Source: Bacteroidetes bacterium UBA1947 (GTDB lineage Bacteria; Bacteroidota; Bacteroidia; Chitinophagales; Chitinophagaceae). Taken from it: a stretch of DNA of 64,000 nucleotides. Each line of letters begins with the position of its first letter. Position 1 is the stretch's first letter. Positions 26,224-35,124 of the stretch are shown piece after piece. Below the pieces are notes generated by a model. The model was not told the DNA's origin. It ran no database searches and saw nothing but the letters and a program-made list of their open reading frames with translations. The stretch is from NCBI GenBank assembly GCA_002336915.1, contig DDET01000058.1, positions 1 through 64,000 of the forward strand, in the 5' to 3' direction. The position numbers were made by a program, and so were the translations under genes.

Positions 26224-26799
26224 ATGATAGCGATAGATAAGGTGCTGCTGAGCGATGATGTGATAGAAGAGAACTTCGTGTGCGACCTGCAGAAATGCAA
26301 AGGCGGCTGCTGTGTGGATGGCGATTGCGGTGCACCCCTTACCAAAGAGGAAACAAAAATACTGGCCGATATATACCCAAAAATAAAACACTACCTGCGC
26401 GACGAATATGTAGCAGAGATAGAGAAGCAAGGCACACATACTTTCGATGCCGAGTTTGGTTATGTAACACCTGCGGTAAACGGAGGCATATGTGCTTACG
26501 GCTACACAGACGAAATGGGCATTGTAAAATGCGCTATTGAAAAAGCCCATAAAGACGGGCTCATTGATTTTAAGAAGCCGATATCCTGTCATTTATACCC
26601 CTTGCGCATAAAAGAGATGCCGGGCTATGAAGCCGTGAATTACGAACCTCGTGAAAGCCTTTGCAGTCCTGCATGTAAATTGGGTGATAAATTAAAGGTG
26701 CCTGTTTATCAATTCCTGAAAGAGCCGCTGATCCGCAAGTATGGCAAGCAATTCTACAACACGCTTGATGCTGTCGCTAAGAAGTATAAGAAGCGTTAG
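26224..26799 (+). CDS. DUF3109 family cysteine-rich protein
   Basis: The 191-residue protein is a typical DUF3109 member of Bacteroidota. Cysteines cluster near the N-terminus (CDLQKCKGGCCVDGDCG) and recur at ICAYG, VKCAI, SCHLYPL and LCSPACKLG. The pattern resembles the CxxC iron/zinc-binding YkgJ-like proteins, so a bound metal or Fe-S cluster is likely. The function is not known. It ends 1 base before the convergent rpoN stop. Confidence 0.88.
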   Translation: MIAIDKVLLSDDVIEENFVCDLQKCKGGCCVDGDCGAPLTKEETKILADIYPKIKHYLRDEYVAEIEKQGTHTFDAEFGYVTPAVNGGICAYGYTDEMGIVKCAIEKAHKDGLIDFKKPISCHLYPLRIKEMPGYEAVNYEPRESLCSPACKLGDKLKVPVYQFLKEPLIRKYGKQFYNTLDAVAKKYKKR

Positions 26800-26800
26800 T

Positions 26801-28285
26801 TTATAATTCTTTCCTCAACCTCGCCACCGGTATGTTCAGCTGTTCCCTGTATTTGGCTACAGTACGGCGGGCTATATTGTAACCTTTTTCCTGCAGCATT
26901 TCGGTGAGTTTTTCATCCGAGTGAGGCTTGCGTTTATTCTCGCTGCCTATTATTTCTGAGAGTATAGATTTTACCTCGCGGGTCGATACTTCCTCGCCGC
27001 TATCTGTCTGCAATGCTTCCGAGAAGAAATATTTAAGCTTGTAAGTGCCAAATTCGGTTTGCACAAATTTGCTGTTCGCCACGCGTGAAACTGTAGATAC
27101 ATCGAGGCCCGTAACAAGGGCGATGTCTTTCAATATCATTGGCTTCAGGCTGGTATCATCGCCGGTAAGGAAGAACTCTTTCTGAAAATCCATTATTGCC
27201 TGCATAGTATGCAACAGGGTATGTTGGCGCTGCTTGATAGCATCTATGAACCATTTCGCAGAGTCCAGCTTTTGCTTGATGAATAGCACTGCTTCACGCT
27301 GGCGTTTATCCCTCTTCTCGCTGCGCTCATAGGCCCGCATCATTTCTTTATAGCCTTCGGATACCCGGAGTTCAGGTGCGTTCTTCGAATTGAGGGAGAG
27401 CTCGAGGAAACCATTATTATTGAAAACAAAGAAATCGGGTATCACATAACTCTCGGCCTTGTTGAGCACTGCAAAGGCAGCACCCGGTTTTGGGTTTAGC
27501 TTTATGATAACATTGATGACCTCTTTAAAATCCTCGTTATTCAGCCCCAACTGGCGCTGGATTTTATCGTAGTGTTTCTTTATGAACTCGTTGAAATATT
27601 TGTCGATAATGGCGATAGCATTCTTTGTCTCCTTGGTTTGGGGCAATCTCTTTAATTGCAGCAAAAGGCATTCCTGCAAGGTCCATGCACCTACACCCGC
27701 CGGGTCAAATCCCTGGATGGAGATGATGATGTCCATTACCTCGTCCATATTAGTATGTATGTTCCTGCCAAAGGCAAGATCATCCACAATGGCAGTTGGT
27801 TCCCTGCGCAGGTAGCCGTCTTCGTCCAGGCTGCCTATCACCTGCTCTGCTATGCTATGTGAACGTTCGTCCAGCTCCAGCATACCCAGCTGGTCCAGCA
27901 GGTGTTCGTGAAAACTGGTTTCAACACTTACCGGCGTACTTTGTTTCTCTTCAGTGTCGCCGTAGTAGTCGCCATAGTCGCTTCCTTTTTCATCATCTTC
28001 CTGCCTTAAAAAGTCATCCAGGTCCACTTTGTCTGCTCCGTCGTTGCTTAGCTCCACATCCGGGTCATCGCCTTCACCATCATACTCATCGGTATTATTA
28101 TCATCAAGGTTGTATTCGTCCTGGGCGCCGTCTTCATTGCCGGTTTCCAGCGCGGGATTCTCTTCCAGTTCTTCTTTTATACGCTCTTCGAGGTTGGCAG
28201 TAGGTATCTGCAGCAACTTCATTAGCTGAATTTGCTGGGGTGATAATTTTTGTAGTAATCTCTGGTGGTGCGACTGTCTTAACAT
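26801..28285 (-). CDS. rpoN: RNA polymerase sigma-54 factor
   Basis: The 494-residue sigma factor directs RNA polymerase to -24/-12 promoters that need an AAA+ activator. Region I is the Gln/Leu-rich N-terminus (LSPQQIQLMKLLQIPTANLE). An acidic region II (about 45-110) is rich in Asp, Glu and Asn. The core-binding and DNA-binding domains follow, and the RpoN box reads ARRTVAKYRE near the C-terminus. No sigma-54 activator is in the window. Confidence 0.97.
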   Translation of the reverse strand: MLRQSHHQRLLQKLSPQQIQLMKLLQIPTANLEERIKEELEENPALETGNEDGAQDEYNLDDNNTDEYDGEGDDPDVELSNDGADKVDLDDFLRQEDDEKGSDYGDYYGDTEEKQSTPVSVETSFHEHLLDQLGMLELDERSHSIAEQVIGSLDEDGYLRREPTAIVDDLAFGRNIHTNMDEVMDIIISIQGFDPAGVGAWTLQECLLLQLKRLPQTKETKNAIAIIDKYFNEFIKKHYDKIQRQLGLNNEDFKEVINVIIKLNPKPGAAFAVLNKAESYVIPDFFVFNNNGFLELSLNSKNAPELRVSEGYKEMMRAYERSEKRDKRQREAVLFIKQKLDSAKWFIDAIKQRQHTLLHTMQAIMDFQKEFFLTGDDTSLKPMILKDIALVTGLDVSTVSRVANSKFVQTEFGTYKLKYFFSEALQTDSGEEVSTREVKSILSEIIGSENKRKPHSDEKLTEMLQEKGYNIARRTVAKYREQLNIPVARLRKEL

Positions 28286-28308
28286 AAGCCCAATAATGCG
28301 GGTGGCTG

Positions 28309-28316
28309 CAAATTTA
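28309..28316 (-). promoter_or_regulatory. -7 box before rpoN
   Basis: On the minus strand TAAATTTG matches TAnnTTTG, 23 bases before the ATG. Confidence 0.4.
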
Positions 28317-28419
28317 TGATTTAAAGGTACAAAACCTTATCTAAGCCCTCCTATAAATAAGGTATTAGAATGTAATGTTAACATCATTTAAGCTGTTAAA
28401 AAACTTCTTTAATAATAAG

Positions 28420-28427
28420 TAGTTTTG
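28420..28427 (+). promoter_or_regulatory. -7 box before the alanine dehydrogenase gene
   Basis: TAGTTTTG is an exact TAnnTTTG match 24 bases before the GTG start. The divergent rpoN promoter lies about 100 bases away. Confidence 0.5.
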
Positions 28428-28451
28428 TATATTTAAGCAAAACCGCATCCC

Positions 28452-29672
28452 GTGGCTGGCGTAAGCAAAAAACCATATATTTCACCATCGTTTTCCTACA
28501 TTCCACTGGAAGAAACCCTGGAGATACTGCCGAAGAAAAAGCAGCTTTTTATAGGCATACCCAAGGAGACCTCTTACCAGGAGAACAGGGTAGCACTCAC
28601 ACCCGAAGCAGTAAATGTGCTGGTGAACAATGGCCACGATGTAGCCGTAGAACATGCAGCCGGCGAAGGTTCTTTCTATTTCGACAGTGATTACAGCGAG
28701 GCCGGTGCACGCATAGTGTACGACAAGGCAGAGCTTTACAAGGCTACGACGATCATCAAATCTGCACCTGTGTCCGATGAGGAAGTGGAGTTGCTGCAGC
28801 CCAATCAGGTGGTTATTTCTCCCATACACCTGCCCTTCCTGAAGGCGGATATGCTGGAGATGCTGATGCAGAAGAAGATCATAGCCATAGCACTTGAGTC
28901 TATAAAAGATGATGCAGGTTCTTACCCCATTGTGCGCTCTATGAGCGAGATAGCAGGTAGTTCGGCCATACTTACTGCCGCTAAATACCTGAGTAATGTG
29001 CACAATGGCAAGGGTATACTGCTTGGAGGGATATCGGGTGTGCCACCCGCCGAGGTCTTGATCATTGGCGCGGGTGTAGTAGGTGAGTTTGCTGCAAGGA
29101 CTGCATTGGGCCTTGGGGCATCAGTAAAGGTTTTTGACAACTCAATATATCGCTTGATGCGCCTGCAGAATAATGTAGGCACAAGATGTTTCACCTCGGT
29201 ACTGGAGCCGGTGACACTGGCACAGGAGCTGATGAACGCTGATGTGGCAGTAGGTGCTTTGAAGCCTGTGAACGGTATTACACCTGTAGTGGTATCCGAC
29301 GAGATGGTGAGCCATATGAAGGCTGGCTCTGTGATAATAGATGTGAGCATTGACAGGGGGGGCTGCTTTGCCACCTCGCATGTGACCTCGCATGAAAAGC
29401 CGATCTACAAAAAATATGACGTGATACACTATTGTGTACCAAATATTGCTTCTTCCGTTTCACGCACGGCATCGCGCTCTATTAGCAATGTACTCATGCC
29501 CATATTGCTGCAGTGTGCCGATATGGGTGGAATGGAAGGCCTGATACAGGGTAAGACCGGTATCAGGAACGGGGTATACATGTATAAGGGCTGCGTGACC
29601 AATGCCCCTATTGCACGAAGGTTTAACTTTAAATATACCGACCTGGACCTCTTACTTGCAGCGCAAAGCTAA
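28452..29672 (+). CDS. ald: Alanine dehydrogenase
   Basis: The 406-residue NAD-dependent enzyme interconverts L-alanine and pyruvate plus ammonia. The N-terminal part has the family signature IGIPKETSYQENRVALTPEAV, and the Rossmann segment VLIIGAGVVGEFAARTALGLGASVKVFD binds NAD. The related transhydrogenase alpha subunit is about the same length, but the Bacteroidota stand-alone form with an extended N-terminus of about 35 residues is usually annotated as alanine dehydrogenase. It starts with GTG; no ATG fits. A TerB-like gene follows 11 bases later. Confidence 0.85.
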   Translation: MAGVSKKPYISPSFSYIPLEETLEILPKKKQLFIGIPKETSYQENRVALTPEAVNVLVNNGHDVAVEHAAGEGSFYFDSDYSEAGARIVYDKAELYKATTIIKSAPVSDEEVELLQPNQVVISPIHLPFLKADMLEMLMQKKIIAIALESIKDDAGSYPIVRSMSEIAGSSAILTAAKYLSNVHNGKGILLGGISGVPPAEVLIIGAGVVGEFAARTALGLGASVKVFDNSIYRLMRLQNNVGTRCFTSVLEPVTLAQELMNADVAVGALKPVNGITPVVVSDEMVSHMKAGSVIIDVSIDRGGCFATSHVTSHEKPIYKKYDVIHYCVPNIASSVSRTASRSISNVLMPILLQCADMGGMEGLIQGKTGIRNGVYMYKGCVTNAPIARRFNFKYTDLDLLLAAQS

Positions 29673-29683
29673 CAAGACGAACT

Positions 29684-30040
29684 ATGCCTAACCACCGCAT
29701 GAATAAAACAATAGCCGGGTACCACCTGCTGATGATATTATCAGCAGTGGATTTTCGTGTGACCACGGCTGAAGATGTTGTGATACGCAACTATCTTGTT
29801 ACAGAGTTCCCCTTCCGGGTGAACCTGGATAAGCAGATGGAAGTGATCAGCAACCTAAGGCCCGATGAATGGGAGCGGCACTTTATAAAGGCAATGGACG
29901 ATTTTTATGACGATGCTACGGAAGCCGAAAGGCACAGCCTGCTTGCATTTGCTATAGATCTTGCCAAGGCCGACAATGTGATCACCAAAGAAGAGAACCA
30001 TTACCTGAACCTGCTGTTCGAGCACTGGGGCACGCCTTAG
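29684..30040 (+). CDS. TerB-like small protein
   Basis: The 118-residue helical protein resembles the TerB/DjlA-type helical domain: LLMILSAVDFRVTTAEDVVIRNYL in the first half and LLAFAIDLAKADNVITKEENHYLNLL in the second, with the typical acidic 'AD..IT.EE' turn. TerB folds can bind metal or serve as adaptors. It follows ald by 11 bases and is probably co-transcribed. Its end overlaps uppP by 4 bases. No other tellurite-resistance gene is near. Confidence 0.75.
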   Translation: MPNHRMNKTIAGYHLLMILSAVDFRVTTAEDVVIRNYLVTEFPFRVNLDKQMEVISNLRPDEWERHFIKAMDDFYDDATEAERHSLLAFAIDLAKADNVITKEENHYLNLLFEHWGTP

Positions 30041-30909
30041 GCCTTGCCTGTTTTCAAGCTGCTTTTTACGATCGTTGTTTTGGCCTGCTCACCGGCTGCA
30101 GCGCCATGCTCCTTTTTTATGATGTTGGCGTATAAAAGGCAGAGTATGAGAATGCCTGCCAGTATGCGATACACACCGAATGCACGGAAGGAGTGCTTCT
30201 GCAGGTATTGGATGAATGTCTTAATAGCGATCATAGCCACTATAAAGGCGATGGCATTACCAACGCCCAGGGCTAAGAGGTTCTCTTTGCTCTTAAGCAT
30301 ATCGGGCTGCTCTTTGATAGCCTTTAATATCTTATAGCCTGCTGCGGCGCATAGAGTTGGCACTGCTAAAAAGAAGGAGAACTCCGCCGCAAACTTGCGG
30401 GATAACTTTTGCTGCATACCGCCAATGATGGTTGCTGCACTACGGCTTACACCGGGTATCATAGCGATAACCTGCCAAAGGCCTATGCTGAAGCTATTGA
30501 GGTAACTGAGCTTTTCATCGGTCTCGATGCTGGCCCTGTTGAATAGCTTATCTACAAAGAGCAGTACTATGCCACCTGCAATAAATGACATAGCAACCGT
30601 AACAGGGCTTTCGAGCAGCTCATCAATTTTATCGGAAAGGAGATAGCCGAGCGCTAAGGCTGGCACAACTGCAACGAAAAGTTTGAAATAAAAATTGAAG
30701 CTCTTGAAGTTGAAAAACCTTTTCCAGTACAGGATAACCACTGCCAGTATAGCCCCGGGTTGCACGCAGACCTCGAACAGCTTGGTAAAGTCATCAGCAC
30801 TGATGCCCATGATGGAGCTGGCAATGATCATATGGCCTGTGGACGAAACGGGAAGAAATTCCGTGATGCCTTCTACTATGCTGAGAATGATTACCTGGAG
30901 CCAAGTCAT
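30037..30909 (-). CDS. uppP: Undecaprenyl-diphosphatase
   Basis: The 290-residue membrane protein of the BacA/UppP family dephosphorylates undecaprenyl diphosphate to recycle the lipid carrier for cell-wall and glycan synthesis. Both active-site motifs are present: EGITEFLPVSSTGHM near residue 13 and PGVSRSAATIIGG near 153. About eight transmembrane helices are visible. It follows queE by 1 base in an apparent folD-queE-uppP operon. Confidence 0.96.
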   Translation of the reverse strand: MTWLQVIILSIVEGITEFLPVSSTGHMIIASSIMGISADDFTKLFEVCVQPGAILAVVILYWKRFFNFKSFNFYFKLFVAVVPALALGYLLSDKIDELLESPVTVAMSFIAGGIVLLFVDKLFNRASIETDEKLSYLNSFSIGLWQVIAMIPGVSRSAATIIGGMQQKLSRKFAAEFSFFLAVPTLCAAAGYKILKAIKEQPDMLKSKENLLALGVGNAIAFIVAMIAIKTFIQYLQKHSFRAFGVYRILAGILILCLLYANIIKKEHGAAAGEQAKTTIVKSSLKTGKA

Positions 30910-30910
30910 G

Positions 30911-31507
30911 TTATGGTATATTGATGTATTTATGTGTTTGTAAAGATAGCTGCCATTCAGGATGCGCTTGTATATAGCTGATAATGGATGGGGTCATTTC
31001 CTCTTTCTTGCTCCATTCGGGCTGCAGGTACAGGATGCATTTATCCGAAACTTTCTGTGCATGCTCCTCGCCCCACTTAAAGTCCGACTTGTTGTAAACT
31101 ACTACTTTCAATTCGTTTGCTTTCGCAAGGCTTTCATCTATCGGCGCTTTGAATTTCTTTGGCGATAGTGTTATCCAGTCGAAGCTGCCACGTATGGGGT
31201 AAGCGCCCGATGTTTCTATATGCACCCTGAAACCTTTGCTGTGTAAGGCATCGCAAAGAGCTGTAAGGTTGTACATGGCCGGCTCGCCACCTGTTATTAC
31301 CGCGATACGGCCGGGCTGTGCCGATGCCAGTGCAACGATCTCGTCTACCTTCATAGTCGGGTGTACCGATGCATCCCAACTCTCTTTTACATCGCACCAT
31401 ACACAGCCCACATCACAACCGCCCAGGCGGATGAAGTAAGCTGCCTGCCCGCTGTAAGCACCCTCACCCTGCAGGGTATAGAAGTGCTCCATCACAGGAT
31501 AGGACAT
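30911..31507 (-). CDS. queE: 7-carboxy-7-deazaguanine synthase
   Basis: The radical-SAM enzyme of 198 residues converts 6-carboxytetrahydropterin to 7-carboxy-7-deazaguanine for queuosine. The cluster-binding motif is CDVGCVWC (CX3CX2C), preceded by FYTLQGEGAYSGQAAYFIRLGG and followed by ITGGEPAMYN. The ATG at 31507 is chosen; a TTG eleven codons earlier would overlap the folD stop. Other queuosine genes are not in the window. Confidence 0.95.
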   Translation of the reverse strand: MSYPVMEHFYTLQGEGAYSGQAAYFIRLGGCDVGCVWCDVKESWDASVHPTMKVDEIVALASAQPGRIAVITGGEPAMYNLTALCDALHSKGFRVHIETSGAYPIRGSFDWITLSPKKFKAPIDESLAKANELKVVVYNKSDFKWGEEHAQKVSDKCILYLQPEWSKKEEMTPSIISYIQAHPEWQLSLQTHKYINIP

Positions 31508-31536
31508 GGTATTATTTTGTATGAGGTCGCTGCTTA

Positions 31537-32424
31537 TCAATTGTATTTTGATTTGGGCAACTTAGCTGCCTCAAGTGTGTTCTTCATCAGTCCGCAAATG
31601 GTCATGGGGCCTACGCCTTTGGGCACAGGGGTTATATAGCTGCACAATGGCGCAACATTATCATAATCCACATCGCCCACCAGCCTGCTGCCACTCTTAC
31701 GTGTAGCATCGTCTATTCGGTTGATGCCTACATCTATTATGATAGCGCCTTCGCGTACCATATCCGCGGTCACGAATTTTGGCCTGCCTATGGCAGCAAC
31801 TATAAGGTCTGCTTTTTGTGTTATCTCTTTCAGGTTGCGGGTGCGCGAGTGGCATAGCGTCACTGTAGCATTGCCCGGTTTGCCATTGCGGCTAAGCAAT
31901 ATGGTCATTGGTGTGCCTACTATATTACTGCGGCCTATCACCACGCAGTTCATACCTGCAACATCAATATTGTAGTGCTCCAGCATCAGCATTATGCCAT
32001 ATGGTGTAGCCGGCAGGAAGGTAGGTTGACCCAACATCATCTTGCCTTGCGATATAGGATGGAAACCATCCACATCTTTCGCCGGATCGATCGTATTGAT
32101 GATCAGGTCGCCGGAGATATGATCGGGCAGGGGAAGCTGCACCAGTATACCATCCACATCGTCATCTTCATTCAGCTTCTTTACCTGGTCTACAAGGTCC
32201 TTTTCAGAGATAGATGGATCGAAACGAAGCAAGGTCGAATTAAATCCCAGTTCAGCACAGGTTTTCACCTTATTGCCTACGTATGCCTCACTTGCAGGAT
32301 TATTGCCCACAAGTATAGCGGCAAGGTGAGGTATTTTACCGCCTTTCGCTTTTAACTGTGCTGCCTCTGTTTTAAGCTGAGCCTTTATATGCTCGGATAC
32401 AAGGATACCGTCTAAAATTTGCAT
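31537..32424 (-). CDS. folD: Methylenetetrahydrofolate dehydrogenase/cyclohydrolase
   Basis: The 295-residue bifunctional enzyme interconverts methylene-, methenyl- and formyl-tetrahydrofolate with NADP. Signatures include AILVGNNPASEAYVGNKVKTC with the catalytic Lys, DGILVQLPLPDHI, CVVIGRSNIVGTP in the Rossmann part and PVPKGVGPMTI at the C-terminus. The ATG at 32424 gives the usual length and starts the family's first strand. A -7 box ends only 4 bases before it. Confidence 0.97.
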   Translation of the reverse strand: MQILDGILVSEHIKAQLKTEAAQLKAKGGKIPHLAAILVGNNPASEAYVGNKVKTCAELGFNSTLLRFDPSISEKDLVDQVKKLNEDDDVDGILVQLPLPDHISGDLIINTIDPAKDVDGFHPISQGKMMLGQPTFLPATPYGIMLMLEHYNIDVAGMNCVVIGRSNIVGTPMTILLSRNGKPGNATVTLCHSRTRNLKEITQKADLIVAAIGRPKFVTADMVREGAIIIDVGINRIDDATRKSGSRLVGDVDYDNVAPLCSYITPVPKGVGPMTICGLMKNTLEAAKLPKSKYN

Positions 32425-32428
32425 GGCG

Positions 32429-32436
32429 CAAAGATA
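32429..32436 (-). promoter_or_regulatory. -7 box directly before folD
   Basis: On the minus strand TATCTTTG matches TAnnTTTG exactly and is followed by only CGCC and the ATG, suggesting a leaderless or near-leaderless mRNA. Confidence 0.5.
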
Positions 32437-32505
32437 CTGGTTAAAGGATAAAATTATAATTGAAAAGCATAACAGTAATTTAAACTGGGGGTAAAGTTGC
32501 TCCTG

Positions 32506-32513
32506 TAGTTTTG
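32506..32513 (+). promoter_or_regulatory. -7 box before the endonuclease gene
   Basis: TAGTTTTG is an exact TAnnTTTG match 15 bases before the TTG start codon. Confidence 0.45.
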
Positions 32514-32528
32514 CCGAAACACTGACCA

Positions 32529-33623
32529 TTGAAGAGATTTATTTTATTAGTATTTGTCGCCCTGCCATTTTTAGCTCTTGCGCAGATACCCCCCGGTTAT
32601 TATGACAACGCTTCAAACCTGAACGGGCAGCCCTTACGCATCGCATTACGGAATATTATAAGGAACCACACGGAGCTTACATATACGCCCGGCCTGTGGA
32701 GCGCCTATTATAATACCGACCGGAAGCCGAGCGGGAAAATATGGGACATCTATTCGGATAAGCCGGGTGGCACGCCGGCATATGAGTATACCTACCAGGT
32801 GGACCAATGTGGTGCCAACAGCCCCAATGCTGAAGACGGTTGCTATAACCGCGAGCATACCTGGCCAAAGACCTTTTTCAACAGCAATCCCCCAATGTAT
32901 ACCGACCTGTTCATCGTGATGCCTACAGACTATTGGGTGAATGGCAAAAGGAGCGATTATCCTTACGGGAAAGTGGGTACCGCAACCTTTACCTCCACCA
33001 ATGGCAGCAAGCTGGGTAATAATACCTACCCCGGTGCACCGGGCGGCACCTGCTTTGAGCCCATTGATTCGTTTAAAGGGGATATAGCACGTAACTACTT
33101 TTATGTATCAACCTGCTACTGGGCCGACAGTGCCCTATTCAATAGCAACTATGCGATGGCAACGCAGGTGAATCTGAAACCATGGGCTGTGCAAATGCTG
33201 CTGGAATGGCATCATAACGACCCGGTGAGCCAAAAGGAAATAGACCGGAACAATGCTGCATATAATATCCAGCACAACCGCAACCCATTCATAGACCATC
33301 CTGAATATGCAGACTGTATCTGGGGCACCGGTAACTGCAACCCTGCTGCTGTGGCGAATGTAAATGCAGGAGGCAAAAGCATCAGCATCTACCCTAATCC
33401 TGCCAAAGATAACATCGCGATCAACTGGCGTCAATATGGCAAAGCTGAAGCTACAGGGCTGGAGGTAATAAATGCACAGGGCAGCTTAATATACAGCCTC
33501 GATGTAAAGGGACTAAAGGACAATGCGGTGAATATACCTGTTGCGGACTGGCCAAAGGGTCTATACTTTGTGAAGATCAGCATGCAGCATGAGGTACAGG
33601 TTTCCCGCTTCGTGAAAGACTAG
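32529..33623 (+). CDS. Secreted endonuclease I-family nuclease with T9SS sorting domain
   Basis: The 364-residue protein starts with TTG and a signal peptide (KRFILLVFVALPFLALAQ). The endonuclease I domain (about 20-265) has the His-Me finger motif GCYNREHTWPKTFF and a later MLLEWHHNDPVSQKEIDRN, both typical of the Vibrio/Bacillus EndA-NucM family. Such enzymes cut DNA and RNA non-specifically. The C-terminal T9SS type A domain (SISIYPNPAKDNIAINW ... WPKGLYFVKIS) predicts export to the surface, for scavenging nucleic acid or degrading extracellular DNA. Confidence 0.92.
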   Translation: MKRFILLVFVALPFLALAQIPPGYYDNASNLNGQPLRIALRNIIRNHTELTYTPGLWSAYYNTDRKPSGKIWDIYSDKPGGTPAYEYTYQVDQCGANSPNAEDGCYNREHTWPKTFFNSNPPMYTDLFIVMPTDYWVNGKRSDYPYGKVGTATFTSTNGSKLGNNTYPGAPGGTCFEPIDSFKGDIARNYFYVSTCYWADSALFNSNYAMATQVNLKPWAVQMLLEWHHNDPVSQKEIDRNNAAYNIQHNRNPFIDHPEYADCIWGTGNCNPAAVANVNAGGKSISIYPNPAKDNIAINWRQYGKAEATGLEVINAQGSLIYSLDVKGLKDNAVNIPVADWPKGLYFVKISMQHEVQVSRFVKD

Positions 33624-33624
33624 G

Positions 33625-34137
33625 TTATTTAACCCGCTTCACTTCTATTGTTGCGAGGCCCTTTAGGTAGCGGCTGCCGGTGTTAAAATCGGCCATGGAT
33701 AAGACGAGTATATGTCCATCCATTTCGGCCATACCTTTGCCATCTTTGCCTGTAAGTATGTAGAGCTTGTCGCCAATGGGGCTGTTGAATATCTCGTTCC
33801 AGGAGTAAACATTTTTATAGCCATCAGAGGCTATGAAGATGAAGTAGTATTCGCTTAGTTCCTTGGGCTTATCGATACTGATGCCTACGCTATCCAATAT
33901 GGACTTGAGCAGCACGCCTTTCACTTTATGGATGAGGCTTTTTTCCTCGCCTTTATGATTCTTGATAGAGATGTCGCCTAAATCAGCTTGCCTGTATTTT
34001 TCAATATCGCTGATGCGGAATGTTCGCTCTGCCTTTATATCACCGGTGACTTTGAACTCATTGGTGGCGGGGACATTCCTTTGGGCCTGGGCGCTGGAGC
34101 ATAGAATGGATAATGCGAGAATGAGGAAGTATTTCAT
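33625..34137 (-). CDS. Exported molybdopterin-binding-domain-like protein
   Basis: The 170-residue product has a signal peptide (MKYFLILALSILCSSAQA). Its single domain is like the small sulfite-oxidase-type molybdopterin-binding fold seen in Bacteroidota: FRISDIEKYRQADLG, then KVKGVLLKSILDSVGI, FIASDGYKNVYSWNEIF and LVLSMADFNTGSRYLKGLATIEV. I do not see the cofactor-ligating Cys, so it may be a non-catalytic relative. It is convergent with the endonuclease gene with 1 base between the stops. Confidence 0.7.
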   Translation of the reverse strand: MKYFLILALSILCSSAQAQRNVPATNEFKVTGDIKAERTFRISDIEKYRQADLGDISIKNHKGEEKSLIHKVKGVLLKSILDSVGISIDKPKELSEYYFIFIASDGYKNVYSWNEIFNSPIGDKLYILTGKDGKGMAEMDGHILVLSMADFNTGSRYLKGLATIEVKRVK

Positions 34138-34492
34138 TCGTAAATTTTGAAACGTAAATATAAGTGAATAACACCGCCACTGGATGCTCAATTTTGGTGA
34201 GTGTTCTTCAAAATTTGCCACACCGAAAATGGTCCAAAATGTGGATATCTATTTTTGCTTTTGGCTTGTTAACGAACGTATATTGCGACTAGTCCCGATT
34301 TTTTTCGGGAGCTTGGCTATCATTTTTTGATAGGCAACAATGTGGTTCTTTGAAGGCCTGTTGCTGCTGTTAAGCACTGTCTCCACGTTGTCACATTATC
34401 TAATAGTTCTTTGAAATGTGGAAGCAGAAATTCTGCATTTTAGCGGGATTTCGCCCGGATTTAAACACTGGCTTAATAAATATAGGGCATCG

Positions 34493-34649
34493 TTCGGGCA
34501 TCAAATGTCCGAATCGGGCCCGCCCGGCCGCACGGTCGGGCACAAATCGGGCATGCTATTTTTATCGTCATATGATAGGCTGAGAAAGCATTTCAATCGC
34601 CTAACACTGTTAGGAAATGCCCGATTTTATTTTATGCCCGATCGGGCAT
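34493..34649. repeat. Word cluster A: ATCGGGCAT
   Basis: Copies or close variants occur at 34493, 34513, 34535, 34546 and 34641, with inverted copies at 34617 and 34634. The last two form the perfect 16-bp palindrome ATGCCCGATCGGGCAT (34634-34649). The same word recurs inside the gene at 454-1587. Confidence 0.75.
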
Positions 34650-34665
34650 CTTGCATAACTCGCCT

Positions 34666-34689
34666 GTCATCCTGAGCGATAGCGAAGGA
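34666..34689. repeat. Dispersed repeat of the GTCATCCTGAGCGATAGCGAAGGA type
   Basis: This is a 24-base copy of a repeat design dispersed in many Bacteroidota genomes. It lies between word clusters A and B. Confidence 0.6.
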
Positions 34690-34772
34690 ACTGCCCAGAT
34701 TAGATTTAATTGGTGAGGTTTCGATTCCTCCGCAAACCGAAACAACTGGAACTTTCTCTTAGACCGCGCGGC

Positions 34773-34887
34773 ATAATTTCCGAATCGGTAATTATCGGAA
34801 ATTATCATTTATTGCATATGGTATGCCCGTAAAGGATTTCTCAGGATTGGCCATTTTCAATCGGAAATTATAGTTGAATCGGAAATG
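34773..34887. repeat. Word cluster B: ATCGGAAATTAT
   Basis: Copies or close variants occur at 34784, 34794, 34860 and 34878, with an inverted copy at 34773. Confidence 0.7.
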
Positions 34888-34979
34888 GGAACTTTTCGCA
34901 TGAGCGCAGATAGAAAGTACTCATGTGGTGAGTAAATAGTAAACATATTTATATTTATACAGCGCGAGGTACTGCTCAC

Positions 34980-35124
34980 ATCGGAAGTAAACTGGAAGTA
35001 AGTGGTAGCATATCGGAAGTGCTGTCCACATTAGGCAAGCCTCACAAAACATTGGTAAAGAAAGACTAAGCAAAAAAATGTGAATAACCGACTTCCGGTT
35101 TTTAAAAAACCGGAAGTCGGAAGT
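34980..35124. repeat. Word cluster C: ATCGGAAGT
   Basis: Copies or close variants occur at 34980, 34992, 35012, 35110 and 35117, with an inverted copy at 35091. Confidence 0.7.
35090..35118 (-). terminator. Perfect hairpin after the metal-efflux operon
   Basis: GACTTCCGG-TTTTT pairs with AAAAA-CCGGAAGTC, a 14-bp stem starting 22 bases beyond the czcA stop on the minus strand. It contains copies of the cluster C word, so it may be a repeat serving as terminator. Confidence 0.55.

Noticed and set aside
29684..30040. Tellurite-resistance function for the TerB-like gene
   Set aside because: Only a weak fold resemblance is seen and no other ter gene is near; it is kept as a TerB-like protein of unknown role.
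34347..34420. rRNA-leader-like GTTCTTTGA sequences as a hidden rRNA or ncRNA gene
   Set aside because: The words resemble Bacteroidota rRNA leaders, but no rRNA or clear structured RNA follows.
34418..34675. 85-codon open frame in the 34-kb non-coding region
   Set aside because: It runs through the ATCGGGCAT word cluster, has no domain and no start context, and its composition follows the repeats.
34493..35124. CRISPR array
   Set aside because: Words are only 8-12 bases, occur in both orientations, have irregular spacing and no cas genes are near.
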